From Apis mellifera (lineage: Eukaryota; Arthropoda; Insecta; Hymenoptera; Apidae), in contig NC_037648.1 in NCBI RefSeq assembly GCF_003254395.2, positions 7,250,135 to 7,314,134 on the forward strand: a stretch of 64,000 nt of DNA. Direction: 5' to 3'. The notes beneath the pieces were generated by a model. It was not told the DNA's origin, ran no database searches, and saw only the letters and a program-made list of their open reading frames with translations. Below, piece after piece: positions 36,961-49,640 of this stretch (the stretch's first letter is position 1; every line of letters starts with the position of its first letter). The translations under genes were made by a program, and so were the position numbers.

Positions 36961-38230
36961 AACATGATCTAAGAATCCGTAGTATGTAATAACGATAACG
37001 ACCAAGAATATCGGCCGCGTGTACGCAATGCAAATGGATTGTAGTATAAAAAAAAAAAAAAAAAAAAAGGAGACAAGAAAGATATCTCGTCCAAGCTTCG
37101 AGAGAGAAGGCAAAACTCTCTTCCTTCATTTTCTCTCATCAAGCAAACAGAGAAATTCTATTTAACATGGTCAAAGCGAATCGTCATTAGCCTCGCTCAA
37201 GTATGCCCGCAATCAGTATACCTCCTTCCCCTACTCTCCGCGAAGGTAATAAACATTACTATCACGAGCGTTGCTATTATTATTACGAGCCGGCTCGAGA
37301 TACGCGTGTTTCGCAAGCTTCTGTAAGCGGGTCGCTGACAGCCAGCCCCGCGAAGACGAGTTGAAAATTCCTAAGAAATGGGACACGCGGCTAGGGGGCG
37401 TAAAAGTACGGAAAGAAAGATCTCGACGGTGGTTGCCTAGACGCAGGGGCTTTCTCTTCCCCCTCCCCTCTCCCCTCAGGAGTCTCATCCATCAGTCACT
37501 TAATATTTCAAAGCAGCGCCTTACTTTCCATCCTCCTCTCACCCCGTTTCTCTTTCCCATCCCTTCATCCACGGAGGATCCGCGAGGAAACGAATGGTGC
37601 CAGCAGTCTTTTAAAAACCTTAAAACACCACCGGAGCCGACGCCACTCGGTCTGAGAGTAAAGTTTTCAGACTGTTCGGGCTGATATTAGGCGATAGAGG
37701 CACGAGGCTTGGTGGCAGTGGAGTGGGGGAAGAGCGACGTCTCGCCTCGATTTCGATGGGCGCGCGGGGAGCGGAAGGGAAATCTCGCGAGGGCGTCCCT
37801 CCGCACGAATTTCAAATTTCTCGTTTCACGCGACCGAATGGGATTCTTCCCTTTTCCTGCGAGCACCTGCTCAAGCAAGCGTGCTGCCCAACGAATCGAT
37901 TTGCCGCTCTCTGTCGCGCTGCGAAACGTTCTCGCAAACACCGATAAAAGCTTCTTTCTTCCGCTAGATGAATAAATACGCGTGTGGGGCATGCGGCTGT
38001 ATATACCTCCATCCGTGCCGACTTCTTACGAATCTCGTACGTATGTGAGATACGTAATGGAAAACGTAAAGGGTGTGATATTTTTCTCGTTTCCTTTATC
38101 CTATGGTCGAATGTAAAACGACATGGATGGTGGCCGTTTGAGATTGCTTTGTTGAGCTCCAAAGTGCTTTCGGTAAGTGAGGGGAACTTGGAAATATGGA
38201 ACAAAATTTGTAGAGAAGTTTTGTAATGAT
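36961..38230 (+). promoter_or_regulatory. CpG island, possible non-coding first exon with a strong donor
   Basis: A 21-base A run (37,048-37,068) precedes a GC-rich island with many CpGs and a C-rich leader. A consensus 5' splice site lies near its 3' edge (CTTTCG|GTAAGT, GT at 38,173). Frames on both strands exceed 100 codons, including a minus-strand ATG frame at 37,812-38,204, but none is recognisable. A plus-strand untranslated first exon is one reading. A single GTAAGT is expected by chance about once per 4 kb per strand, so this is weak. Confidence 0.25.
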
Positions 38231-39060
38231 ATATAATGTATATGGTTATTTTTGGATTAAAAGATGTATGTAAAAATAAAGATTGTATTGGAAATTGTTT
38301 AAAAGGGCATGTTTTTTTATGAGAATCAATTGAAAATGTAGAAGTTGTAGAATGAAATTCATAAAAAGATTTGTTTATTTATACAGTGAAGTGAAAAAGA
38401 CATTTTTGAAATTATATTTTTGAATCATATTTTTAAGGAGAGCAAGTTAAAGATGTAAATATATAAAATTTGCAGAAAGATTCTTGCATTTCTTATTGAT
38501 TATTTGAAATTTATTTTGCATCACAAATTTTAATGCAAAATGTTTTAAGTGAGAATAAAAAGAAAATGTAGAATAAAATTCGTAAAGAGATTCTGAATCT
38601 TTTACTTTATATATGTATATATTATACTAATTACTATATCAATATAAAATTATCGGTACATATATTTTCTTGATATCTATATCTATTTTTAAATGATTTC
38701 TATATCTATTTTATTTTTATATATCATACAAAAAGATTATAATGCTCGCTTGAATAATTTAAAATAATGAATAAACTTTTTCTTCTAATATAATTTAATA
38801 ATGTAAATTTTAAACAATAAATAAAAACATTGTAGTTATCATCATTAAAAATTTAAAACATTCACTAACTAAATATATTTTATAATTTTAAATATTTAAA
38901 GAGTTTTTTTCTTATTTAATTTTGCATTAATATATAAATTATATGGCACATGTACTTAATCGATCTACAAATTTTTTTTCTCACAAGGACATTGTATTTT
39001 GTATTTTTATCGTAAAATTAAAATCCTATTTTTTTCTAACTATATCATCATTTTTAACGC
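38231..39060. other. AT-rich spacer
   Basis: A/T-rich, with nothing recognised. Confidence 0.6.
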
Positions 39061-40147
39061 TCTTTATAATCATATACAATCACGGTTAACGACGAGTTGA
39101 AACGCGAACCATGACACACTGTTGTCGTATTAATAGAATGTATGTTGAAAGTTGTGTAACTAGCGCCGCGTGCAACGTCCAAGTTCGCAGACTTTTCCTC
39201 CCAATAGTTTCTGTAGTAATCCGTAAATGCAACACGATCATGGATCTAGCGTGATCGTTTGTGACTTTCAGAAAAGTTAAATTAAAGGCAACTGCAGGGT
39301 ATTATTATAAATAGGATGAACTAAGACGCGAACAATGGTCAGAATCGGTGTTTGAGGATATTTCAAGAATATCGAGAACATAATTATATCCCGAGTAATT
39401 ACCGAGTATACTCTTAACTCTTGAGTAGTGGCGTTCGAGGAAGGAGAAGGTAATCGGTGGTTGGCCTTGTCCGGTAATTGTACTAATTATTACCGCTCTC
39501 TTCACTCCCGCTCCCTTGCATTCGCCTAAGGGGCTGCTTCCTCCCCCGGCAACTCAATTATCTTGCTGTCCTGTGCGCCACTCTGAATTTACCAGAGATC
39601 AGATTCGAGAGGTTCTTAATTCTTGGAAAAAGAAATTTCTGCTCGATGTTACTTTAATTAAACGCGATTAAGATCAATAATTAATGGGCCATAGTAGATA
39701 TCGAATAATACGAAAATAAAATATGAATCAACTGCATTCGAAATTTCGCTATCTTATCTATTCACTAAACAAATCCCAGCTTTCAATACATAATCTACGT
39801 TCAAGACTGTATCGTACTCGAGAGATCATAACGTGAAACGATAACGAGGATTTAACCTATGATATTGAATATGAAATATCCACTATGTATATACTTACGT
39901 ATATCAAAAATATGTTTGATATAAAATGTCCAAGAAAAAGTAATTTTATAATTATAATGTTTATAAGTTTTTTAATAAAAGAAAAACAATTTTAAAATTT
40001 AAGAATGTAAAAGTACCACATATATCTACGGTCCTGATACAACTGACGTGACCTCAGGCGGCGATGGGAAGAAGGGAGTACGCGCGGTTTAGATGCCTAA
40101 TGTACGTGATTGAATGAGAAATGTAACCTAGTTAAGATAATATTTAC
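39061..40147. other. GC-balanced block downstream of the 40.1 kb exon
   Basis: Lies in the presumed long intron of the minus-strand gene. The stretch 39,060-39,660 is GC-balanced with pairs of ATTACCG/GGTAATT words, which resemble conserved non-coding sequence. No exon seen. Confidence 0.35.
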
Positions 40148-40362
40148 CTGAGTCTTGTCGTATGCTTCAAGCTGTTCGTCTGCCTTTTGTTTGTCGTAAA
40201 GTAGCCTGGCAAGGCTTCCATGTGGTCTGTAATTTCTTACGACTCTACTCGTGGGTATATCCTGATTGACAGTAGAACAGGTAGCCAAATTCCTGACGTC
40301 GCAGGTGCACCTTCGTACAGGCGCATCCGCACTCGCCATGCCCACGAGGAGCACGTTAATGA
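40148..40362 (-). CDS. 5' coding exon of an unrecognised minus-strand gene
   Basis: On the minus strand the frame is open for 215 bases and stops exactly at a donor (ACTCAG|GTAAAT) at 40,148, in phase 0. Two starts are possible. An ATG at 40,339 (GGGCATGG) gives 64 residues beginning MASADAPVRRCTCDVRNLAT, in which case DNA up to about 40,570 is 5' UTR. Alternatively, an acceptor at 40,363 (TGACTGACAG) adds INVLLVG in front, which looks like the hydrophobic core of a signal peptide cleaved near ASA/DA. Three Cys (CTC...ATC) are followed by a polar, charged C-terminal part (LLYDKQKADEQLEAYDKTQ). It joins in phase to the exon at 20,117-20,328. No family recognised. The other two frames hit stops inside the exon. 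Confidence 0.5.
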
Positions 40363-40580
40363 CTGTCAGTCACCACACACACATGACATGACGATACTCG
40401 GCACCGTAATCTTGTGGCTAACACTTTGGTATACGAGCAAGAAAAATACGAAAGATGACGCAGTTCGCGTAAACACGTCTAGCACGTGGCCATGTTGGCG
40501 ACGATAGCGCCGTCTGCTGTTCTATTAGTGAATTACGTTTCCCGTAAGCAGCTACAGTCGACGATGTAGGAACAGACAAT
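40363..40580 (-). promoter_or_regulatory. Probable promoter/5' UTR of the minus-strand gene, with a CTCF-like site
   Basis: The GC-balanced composition of the exon continues about 210 bases upstream, then drops abruptly to AT-rich DNA, as expected for a transcription start. AGACGGCGCTATC on the minus strand (40,503-40,515) matches the insect CTCF motif except for one base. Short upstream ORFs (for example MATC-stop) precede the candidate start ATG. Confidence 0.35.
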
Positions 40581-41800
40581 AATGTTTCAATAAAATTTTT
40601 CAAAAAAATATGGTATTTAAAGTCATGATCTTGTAGATGTATCTTTTATTCGTATGTAAAGTTATAGATTTTGTTAATTTGTATTCATATAAAGGAGAGA
40701 ATAGATCTTGAATGACATATATATTTAAAAAGGAATTTAGTCTGGTAAAATATGTCGATAAAATTTGTGGAAATAACTCATTGAAAATTATATGATTCTT
40801 AAGTTTTTATTATTTACTATTTGATTTTCAAAATCAGGAAAATTAATACTTTAATATTATTTTATTGATAATTTTAAATATAGAAATATTTTTGTTAAAA
40901 TTATATTATATATTATGTTATTTTATAATATGTTCCATATATATTCCATAATTATCACTTGAACATATGGAATATATTATAAAATATAGTTTATAGTATA
41001 ACATAAAAAATTATATTTATTATTATTTAATTTATTAATTTATTAGATATTATGACAAAAGTTAAATTATAATTCATTAACCTAAATATCTATTCTTTTT
41101 AATTTTAATTTTAAATAATTATTTCATTTATCTACATTACAAACTTCATATAATATATAATCTACATATATAATTTTGTTTTTTTATTTTAAATAACAAT
41201 AATAATATATGTATAGTTATAAGTTTTTAATGAATTCTATAACAATAACAAACATATTAATTAAAAACTTAAATATATATCAAACACATTCATTATCAGT
41301 GACGTTCAATCATGTAATATTTTCATACTTTTTTAAAATTATTAATTTACATTTAATCTTGATTTAAATCCGAATTTCAGTGCAGTTCTTAATAGAGACA
41401 AATGGAAAGAAAAGAAAATGTAAAATTTCTTTGTTAAAGAATAAAACAAAAATAATAAAATAATCATGATTAAGAACAAGAAAATACTCGATTGTGAAAG
41501 TAAGAAAGAAAAAGAAACGAATAAAAAGGAGACAACGGTATGGACAAAGATTAAAGAACGCATCGAGGTGAATCGCAGAGTATCGACGAAGTTCTTGATA
41601 ATAAACATAAACACAATTCATATTGTGAATCATAAGATATAATTTGCTGATGATCATATATTCTAATATCGTTCTAATTATGTTATAATTGATATTTTTA
41701 TCGTTTTTAGCGATCCTATTTTATCAATTGATTACAAATATTATATATTGTATAATCTATGTTTTTAATTGAATTTTTCATATATTTTAAAGTAAATCAT
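40581..41800. other. AT-rich spacer
   Basis: A/T-rich. It includes the hairpin at 40,920-40,985. A minus-strand open frame at 41,342-41,657 (Phe/Leu-rich) is probably the shadow of a purine-rich stretch. Confidence 0.5.
40920..40985. repeat. Inverted repeat, 21-base arms
   Basis: Arms at 40,920-40,940 and 40,965-40,985 pair at 20 of 21 positions around a 24-base loop. Looser complementarity (TATTATGTTA / TATAACATAAA) extends outward on both sides. It could be a small MITE remnant or simply an AT-rich cruciform. Confidence 0.7.
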
Positions 41801-42300
41801 AAGCGACATCATGAGATTGACAGAGCTTTTTAATAATTACTGGCAATATCTATGATCATCTTATGCATAAACTTATACTTTTTGACCTTATTTTTTTTCA
41901 TCAGGTGATTTTATATCCCAATTTTATCGACACGCATAAAAGTTTTACGCGATATAAATACAGCTTAAAGAAAATTTCTTGTACACCGGAGTGCATCGAT
42001 GAATATTTTAAATACCATATTGACGTAGCGCGCGCGCATTACTTCCTCTCGTGCTCCCCGTACTGAGAACTGATAATTCATTAATTTATGATAAGCTAGC
42101 CTCTCGCCTACGACCTACATCCTCCCCTCCTCACCCCATAAATCATTTTCACCGCTGACATTAATTGCACGCCGCCCCTCGTTACCGGGAGAAATGAGAT
42201 TTTTTTAATTGGCAAATTTTTCACCGTCGCTGACATTGTGACACCCTCTCTTGAGTCTTTCATACCTTTTTCATATTACTATGTCATGTGACGGAATGTA
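41801..42300. other. Small GC-balanced block
   Basis: GC rises at 41,990-42,250, with CGCGCGCG and two GCTGACATT words near 42,153 and 42,229. No exon seen. Likely conserved non-coding. Confidence 0.3.
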
Positions 42301-43130
42301 AATATTTTTTATAGTTTGTAATGTGAAATTTTTGTTTCCAAAAGATGTATTTAATATTAGGTACGACATCATTTTTGTAAAATTGTGTTTGATTATTAAT
42401 TTTTAGTTGATTATTACATACAATAAAAATAATTGTACGGAAGTTAGAACAAATATTAAGTTTATTGTCAATAAATTTAAAGATAAGAAAATAGTAGAAT
42501 AATAATAATAGAAAATTTTATATATATTAAAAAAGAAAATATAAAATTATTTATTTAAATTTTATCTTTTCTATCTATTAAAATTTAAAACAAAAAAAAT
42601 TATAGAATTTAAAAATTATGTTAATAAATTTCCAATATAATTTTATGTAAATATAATGATGTAAATTATAAGTTTACATCATTAATATAATTAATTTAAA
42701 AATATATATATTATTCATCTAAATTATCATTAAATCATATAAAATTAGATGTATAAGTTAAAATATTTATAGATTACTCTTGTATATATTTAAAGTTTAA
42801 AAAATATAATGTAATTCATATGTTATAATTATTCAATAATAATTTTATTTTTTTTTATTACTTTTTTAATAATTTCACTATATTGTTAAAATTAGATGAA
42901 TTTTTACATATTATTTTTATATATTTAGGTGAATATTTATATCATATAAATTGAACAATAATATTATTTTAACATAAAAATCATTAATATATTCAATAAA
43001 GATAGAAAAATTAGTTTTTTAATTATAAGATATTAATATCAATATTTTAAGTTTCATGATACAAATACTACATAGAATATTAAGAAGAATAGAGAAACAA
43101 CGTTTTTTTAATATTAGGAGAAACCATCAC
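42301..43130. other. AT-rich spacer
   Basis: A/T-rich, with no feature. Confidence 0.6.
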
Positions 43131-43540
43131 ATTTTCATATAATAATTCACCTTGTGTTGCCTGTACATAATTTTACGATCCTTTTTTCAAGCAGTTTATT
43201 AGATTCTAAAGTGCGTCGAGTCGCGAAAGGTTAAAGAAGGATGCTGTCGCAGTGAGTTGTGTGAGCTCTAACTTGTCTGAGACATGTTTGGACTGTGACC
43301 GTCACTTAAAGCTTAAACATGTGATGCACGTGTTTCCCTTACAAAGCATACCGTGCCATGGTATTCCACTGATTCGAATCCCTAATCTTCCCTCCAAGTA
43401 TTCAGAAGCTTCGCATACATCGTAGGTATGTACTTACAGAGAGGAGCATTAGTGTAACGATATCGTATTGTATTTTTTTTATTGAACGATATATGTGATC
43501 GTGCTACTCAACCATATTTGAAAAGTAAAGGGAAAAAGCA
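43131..43540. other. GC-balanced block
   Basis: Balanced composition with CACGTG and CCATGG words. GATTCGAATCC near 43,372 resembles a tRNA B box, but no cloverleaf can be folded around it. No exon supported. Confidence 0.3.
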
Positions 43541-45420
43541 GTGGACAAGAAAGGAAATATTTTACTGAGAAAATCAATTTTTAGAATTTTAGATTAATAA
43601 AGAAACAAACGGTGAATTTAGCTGCATTGTTTATAAAAATTATTCATAAATGGTACTTTAAATAAGTACCAGAAAAAAATTAATAAGATAAATTAATAAG
43701 TAATTGTCTTTTATCTTTCTTTGATTTCCTTTTTAAATTAAAGATTAAAACAAAAATAGAATTAGAACAAAATAAATAAATGATTTATCTTTTTATTTAT
43801 GATATTATTGATTCCTATAATATACTTATTGAAGGAATCAATTGAAGGAAAAATAAAATAATTTATTTAGTATGTAAAAAATAGTAATAAATAAATATTA
43901 ACAACTTATCAATGATTTATTGTATTTTCATTGTATATCATAATTTTAAAATATTTAAATATAAGTATTTTATATATATATTTTGTGTTAGGAAATAAAA
44001 TAATATTTTATTTACTAGATGATTTGTTTTATTAACATAGTAATCAAATCTGTGAATTGTAAACAAAAAAATTGTAAGGTAGACAAGACAAATTTCTAAT
44101 CAGATATTTTATTTCAGATATTTATCGTTCATGCACAAGATTTTATGGTTTCTAATGTAAATAATGCAAACTACACTATATTAATTAAAAAATAAGATAC
44201 AAGTAAAAAATAAAAAAGATAATTCTTCTTTTAATAAAGAGAAAATATACAATTCCTTAGAAGATGTTTTCAATTATGCATGATGATATTAAATTAATGT
44301 TATATATTATATAATCTATTTTGATTCTACAAAATTACACTTTCAATTGTTCAAAAAAAAAATGATATCTGAATAGTGTGTTATAAATTAAATTATTAAA
44401 ATGAAACATTTCCTATCTTTTTTTTTTTACTTTTATTTATTTCCTATTTTATTTTTTTTGTTTATATTTAGAATATAATAATTAATCATAAAAGTTCATT
44501 AGAAACAAATTGAGAAAGTATTTTCGAAAATAAAATATTAACATGATAAATAATAATTAATAGGTTATTAACTAATAAAATTAAGTTCTTCGTAGACAAG
44601 TTTCTGACAAGTTTTTGAAATGTCACGCGTTTTTATGAAAATTTACATATCTTTTACTATCGCTATCCAGTAATTAGTTGCTTATCAAATATTACCACAC
44701 TTTTCTGGTTTTGATTTTTATAATTATTTAATATATGCGAACAGAAATTCACAAGTAAATCTGATTAAAAATATTAAATTCTTGATTTTTCTCTTTCATC
44801 TATAGATTTGAAGTTTCAAAAATGATTTGAAAGATAGAGCTATTGGACTATAATTTTGCTTCTTAAGTAAATGTACTTGGACGACATGAAATTAACTATA
44901 AATTAAGGAACGATTAAATTATCAAAATCCTTTATTCATGAGAAAGTAATTTAAGGCATTTATATGAACATGGTAACTGCTGAAAGCATCAGTTGAAAAT
45001 GTCAAGGTAAGAACATTAATAAGCAATATGTATAAACTAATTTTAATCCAAAAATACAATGTAAACTACGTTAATTTTCGCACAAGAATTCATTACATAA
45101 TAACATATCATAATACATATAAATATACTTTCATAAAGTAATTTATATTAAAAAAATATTTATATTTTTAAATCTCAACGATTTTTTTTGAATAATGATT
45201 TTTGAAGAAACTTAAAGAAATTTATATATTGTCATATATAATATTTATTTGCAATATTGAAAAGAATTTTTATAATCAATTATATTTAAAACTGATAGAT
45301 ATTATTATGATTTGTTAAATCTGCAATTATTTTTATTTGAAACATTGAGTTTCAATCTATTTTATATTTACCTTTTTACAATGATAGTATCTTCAAATCT
45401 TCAAAAAAATGTTCTATAAT
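43541..45420. other. AT-rich spacer
   Basis: A/T-rich, with slightly lower AT at 44,590-45,010. Nothing recognised. Confidence 0.55.
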
Positions 45421-47500
45421 ATTTTAAATACTCATACAAAACGATTGTCCAATGTGAATCATGGATCGCCAGTGTAAATGAAAAATTCGTTTTCTATCAA
45501 AGGGGGTGGCAGAGAGAAAAGACACTTCAGGGTTGCGCGCTTGTAAGGGCCTTAACTCGATAAGTCCCCTCGGTACCTGAAGTGAGCTCATAATCGTGAA
45601 CGAAGCGCGCAACCGCTTATTACAAGCGAGAGCATTGTAAATTTGCAGGAAAGAAGGCTAGAAAGAGGCCGAAAAGAAGCACAGACAAAGAGAGATCTGA
45701 TGAAGTTGGAAAGAGATGATAAATAGAAAGGAAAGTGGTTGAGGGAGGTTAAAAGGAGTCGAAAGGACAAAGCAGTGCGAAACGTGCCCCCAAGCAGTAT
45801 TCCCGAAGTTCTCGTTCTGCGTTGAAAATTTATCGTTGCACGGACAAGAGAAAACGCAGGAAATCGGTCGTTGCGGTTTTATTCTCATCGTCCTCGATCG
45901 ACAAATCCAAATTTTACCGAAAGCCGGTGTTTAAGATAATAAGGACAATTTTTTTTAAGAGAGCGTAATTAGCGGTAACGGGAGTGGGAAACGTTAATTA
46001 GCCTCGGTAGAGGTGCAAACCGTTATTAACGAATACTCTTATGTAGGATACACACACAAATGAATGCGGTTCATACGTGTGCGCGCGTCGATGAATTATC
46101 GTACCTGTAATTACGTAGTTGAAACCCATGGTTTGTGTGTGTACAATCGTGCTATCGAGCGATATTCTAAAAGCGGTAAAACGGGTTAAATTCCTCGCAG
46201 GCTTCGAGAAATAATTTAATTACACCCGACTAACGATAATTGCCGGAACGATAATTCGATGTTAACCCGCACCGAACTGAGCGTACATTTCCTGCGCGGC
46301 ACTGCTGCTTTCTTATTTCACGCATACGCGACTTGTCGGCCGATGTTGCCGAGTTTCAATTACCGACAAATAAAAAGTTGCTACTTGACTTATAAATCAT
46401 CGCTACGTTATTATGATTATCTTCTAATTTATGAAACTGTTCAGTTTTCTCCACCAATTTCTATTCACTGATCGATGCCTTAAACGACTATATTTTTCGT
46501 TCGTCACGTTCTTCCATCGGATAGAGCATCTCAAATGGTAAACGTAAGTAAAAGTCCATCAATATTACCGATTGCACAAAAATATTCGTTTTACGTGAAG
46601 ACAGTGATTCCCTCTGTGGGGAAAAAAATTGATTAACAATTAAGTCGATCAACAGCTTAAATCAGAAACGACACTAATACGTCTCCTATAAGTTTCTCTC
46701 TCTGTGTTTCAACTTGCCCATCCTATAGTCAAGTCCGGCTGTCTGATTACAGGGGAACACCGAAAGGAGATCCACGCACTGATCCCTGCTGTTTCTCTCT
46801 CCTGCCTCGTTCTTCTTATCCCTCGTAATAATAATTACCAACACACCGATGCCGCACACCGAAGTATGAACACAGCAGCAAAGGAACAGCTATCTAAAAG
46901 GTGAGGTCGCTAGTGTTGCTAGTAGTGGTGAGAGTTCACACGTGGAGTGATGTATGTCCCGTGTGCGGCAGCATGCGTAACACGGGGAGCCTATACGTCT
47001 TACATGCCCCGAGGCTTCCAAAGTCGAGCCTTCTCTTGTCATGCATACATACAATATGCGTGCGTGTTCACGTATATGTGCGTGTTTATACATGTGTGCG
47101 TTATATAAATGGCATGTACGTGTGCATGTGCATGTCATGTATACATCTAAAAGAACCGAATCGAACTTCTCGTGAGAACGCCATTTTATGAGTTCGTGTT
47201 GTTTGTTTGGCCGACAGAGGAGTGTTAGGCGTCGTTGAAAAATTATGGAATCTCGTTGCTTATGGGTCACGGGTACTCTCATTAGCGGAAGATTAAAGTG
47301 ATTATGCGCCACGTGAACGTATGTTTCTCGAGTGCAGATGAACGGTGAATAGCGTGATAAATTTTAAAGCTCTCTCATAAAAACGTTGTGAGGCGTGCGC
47401 TGCTTGATTTGGAGGCCAAACTAGACGTTATAGAGGTTATATACACGACAAATTAGAAGGGTACAAGAATTTGCTAGATTATGCCTTTTCACTTTAATCG
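45421..47500. other. Large GC-balanced to CpG-rich island
   Basis: Purine-rich tract (45,650-45,770), CpG-rich middle, then alternating purine-pyrimidine DNA (about 47,040-47,145; many CGTG, TGTGCG and CATG words). Several long frames overlap on opposite strands, for example minus 46,890-47,312. They start at GTG or run through the alternating tract, so I do not call them. Promoter- or enhancer-like. Confidence 0.35.
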
Positions 47501-48180
47501 CTATGTTGAAGTATGATTTAATGATATAGTTAGATTCTCATATTGTCATATGTTTTAATAACATAGAATTATGAGTATATTTAAAGATTTAATTTACTTT
47601 TAAATAACAAAAGTTAGAACTGAAAATATAAAATAAATGCTTGAATAATTTACAATTAGATTATAAAATTTCAACATCAAGTTTTTAGATATTTAATATT
47701 TTTTATAATTATCACAATATAAATTAAACAATGAAATTTTAAATTGAAAAATTATTCAATAGAATTTCTAAAATTTAAAAGACAATTTAAATATTGTAAG
47801 AAAATAGTATGAATTTTAATATAAAATTTTATATTCCTATGTAAATTATTTATTTATATAATATTATTTATTCGAATTATAATAATAAAAATAATTTCAT
47901 TTTCAGATGTGAATTAATTACTCGTCATTGAAAGATATACCATTTGCTACAAAATGTAAATAAAGTTGTACATAATAAAAAGAAACGTAATATTTATTTT
48001 TACGTGATAAAGAATAATTTAATATTTCTTATTTAATAATTTAATATTTCTTCTATTTAAGGTAACATTGTTCGTTAATAGAATACATTAATTACGACAA
48101 TATCCTCCGTCAAGATAATAAAAATAAAATTACTCTTGCAAGATTGACACTAATATGCATAAAATTTAAATATGCATATT
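47501..48180. other. AT-rich spacer
   Basis: A/T-rich, with no feature. Confidence 0.6.
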
Positions 48181-49640
48181 AAAGGAGCGGATCGGGTAGT
48201 TCGAAAAGTAGTGCCCGCGTAATCGATGTATATTAAGGTAGTGTTTCATAATATTTTATATTTACGTCTCATAAAAAAGCATCTTCAAAAATCTTAAAAT
48301 TACATTAAAAATTAGCAATTGTTGCAAGCTACGTCTATTTGCGTACATGTTTCTTTTTCAAATGTTGATTATCTATATACCATTCAACATATTTCTCCTC
48401 TTACACCTCGCTCGCGTACAAAATCACTCACGCTTTCTTTTTCTCTCTTTTTCTCTCTTATACTCGTAATACGTAAAGCGTTCCCGCCCCTTCATAACGA
48501 TCGAGTTTTCAAGATTTATTTAGCGCGAGACTACTACTGCACACACGAGCCACGTCCAATCTTAAGGTAATCCTGTTTTTCAGCCTTGTTCAATCAGCAA
48601 ACGGAAAAAGAAGTTTTGGGAATTGTGGCGCGTATAAAGCATCGAGGCGCTAACCGATGCTCGGCGCAGGTACTCTCGTACGTCTTCGGGGACGGTGAGG
48701 ATCAGGGTCGTTAACACTGGTTCGCGGCGGGTACATCGACGTCCGACGGGGGTCGGCACCTTCTTTTTTCGATTCTACATACGTACCGACGGATATACAC
48801 ATTGATTGCATTTTTGCGTCCGTGCCGGGTAATAATGCTAATTTGGTAAGTAGAAATGGGCATCAGCAGGCGGTCAGTCAGAGCATGGAACACACAGTAG
48901 CACGGGCAGCGCTAATGCCTCGTTTTTGTCCTCTTCCCTCCTCAGTTTACCTCCTCCTCCTCCTCCTCCTGTTCCTTCTGTTGCTTCGTTCTCCATCTTC
49001 TTGATCCTCTACCACCGACTTCCCCACCTCCTTTTGCCTCCATCCTCCTTCGCCACCGCCACCTCGGCGTTCTTCGTCAGACAAGCCGCCAGCTACGGCG
49101 GCAGGCGACATAATGACGGCCAGACCTCAAACCTCAAACTCCTAACTGAATCATGAGTCCTCTGGTCGTCCGCACCCGGACGGCCGGCTAGCGGCGCAGC
49201 TTCTCGATTTACCTCGCGGTGGAGCCTGCTGTGGCCCCGATGTCGGCTCGTTTTGTCTTTTTCCTTTCGGCGACTCGCCAGGGCCCGATGTTTCTGTCGT
49301 ATTGAATCGCAAACAGCCAAACGTTTGCGAAAGGAGCAAACCCGGCCACGGATCAACTTCTTCCATTTTATTTTTATCCTTTTGTCTTTTATCCTATCCT
49401 TCTTGCGGATTCTGCTTTTTCGACCAAGATAGGGGCATTTTGTTGACTGATTGCGCGGCGTTTTAATTTCCCTTGACGAGTTTTAAATTGAGAGAGACAG
49501 CATGACCGAATCATCCCTTTGTGTTGTGTCCCTCAAGCAGATGACACTGAATGAGATTCGAGATTTTGATCGTAATGATAAACGGATTTTGTTTAATTTC
49601 GATATCAGGCGAATCTGTTATTATAAATTTGAACGTTGAT
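48181..49640. other. CpG-rich island with a candidate donor
   Basis: GC-rich from about 48,480, with a CTC-repeat tract (about 48,950-48,970). A consensus GTAAGT follows CTAATTTG at 48,846. A plus-strand untranslated exon ending there is possible but unproven. Minus-strand frames at 49,093-49,366 overlap each other. Confidence 0.3.

Noticed and set aside
43361..43385. tRNA B-box-like GATTCGAATCC
   Set aside because: No acceptor, D or anticodon stem can be folded around it.
46890..47312. 140-codon minus-strand frame
   Set aside because: GTG start, and a large part is an alternating ACATGC/CACG tract; no splice or poly(A) support.
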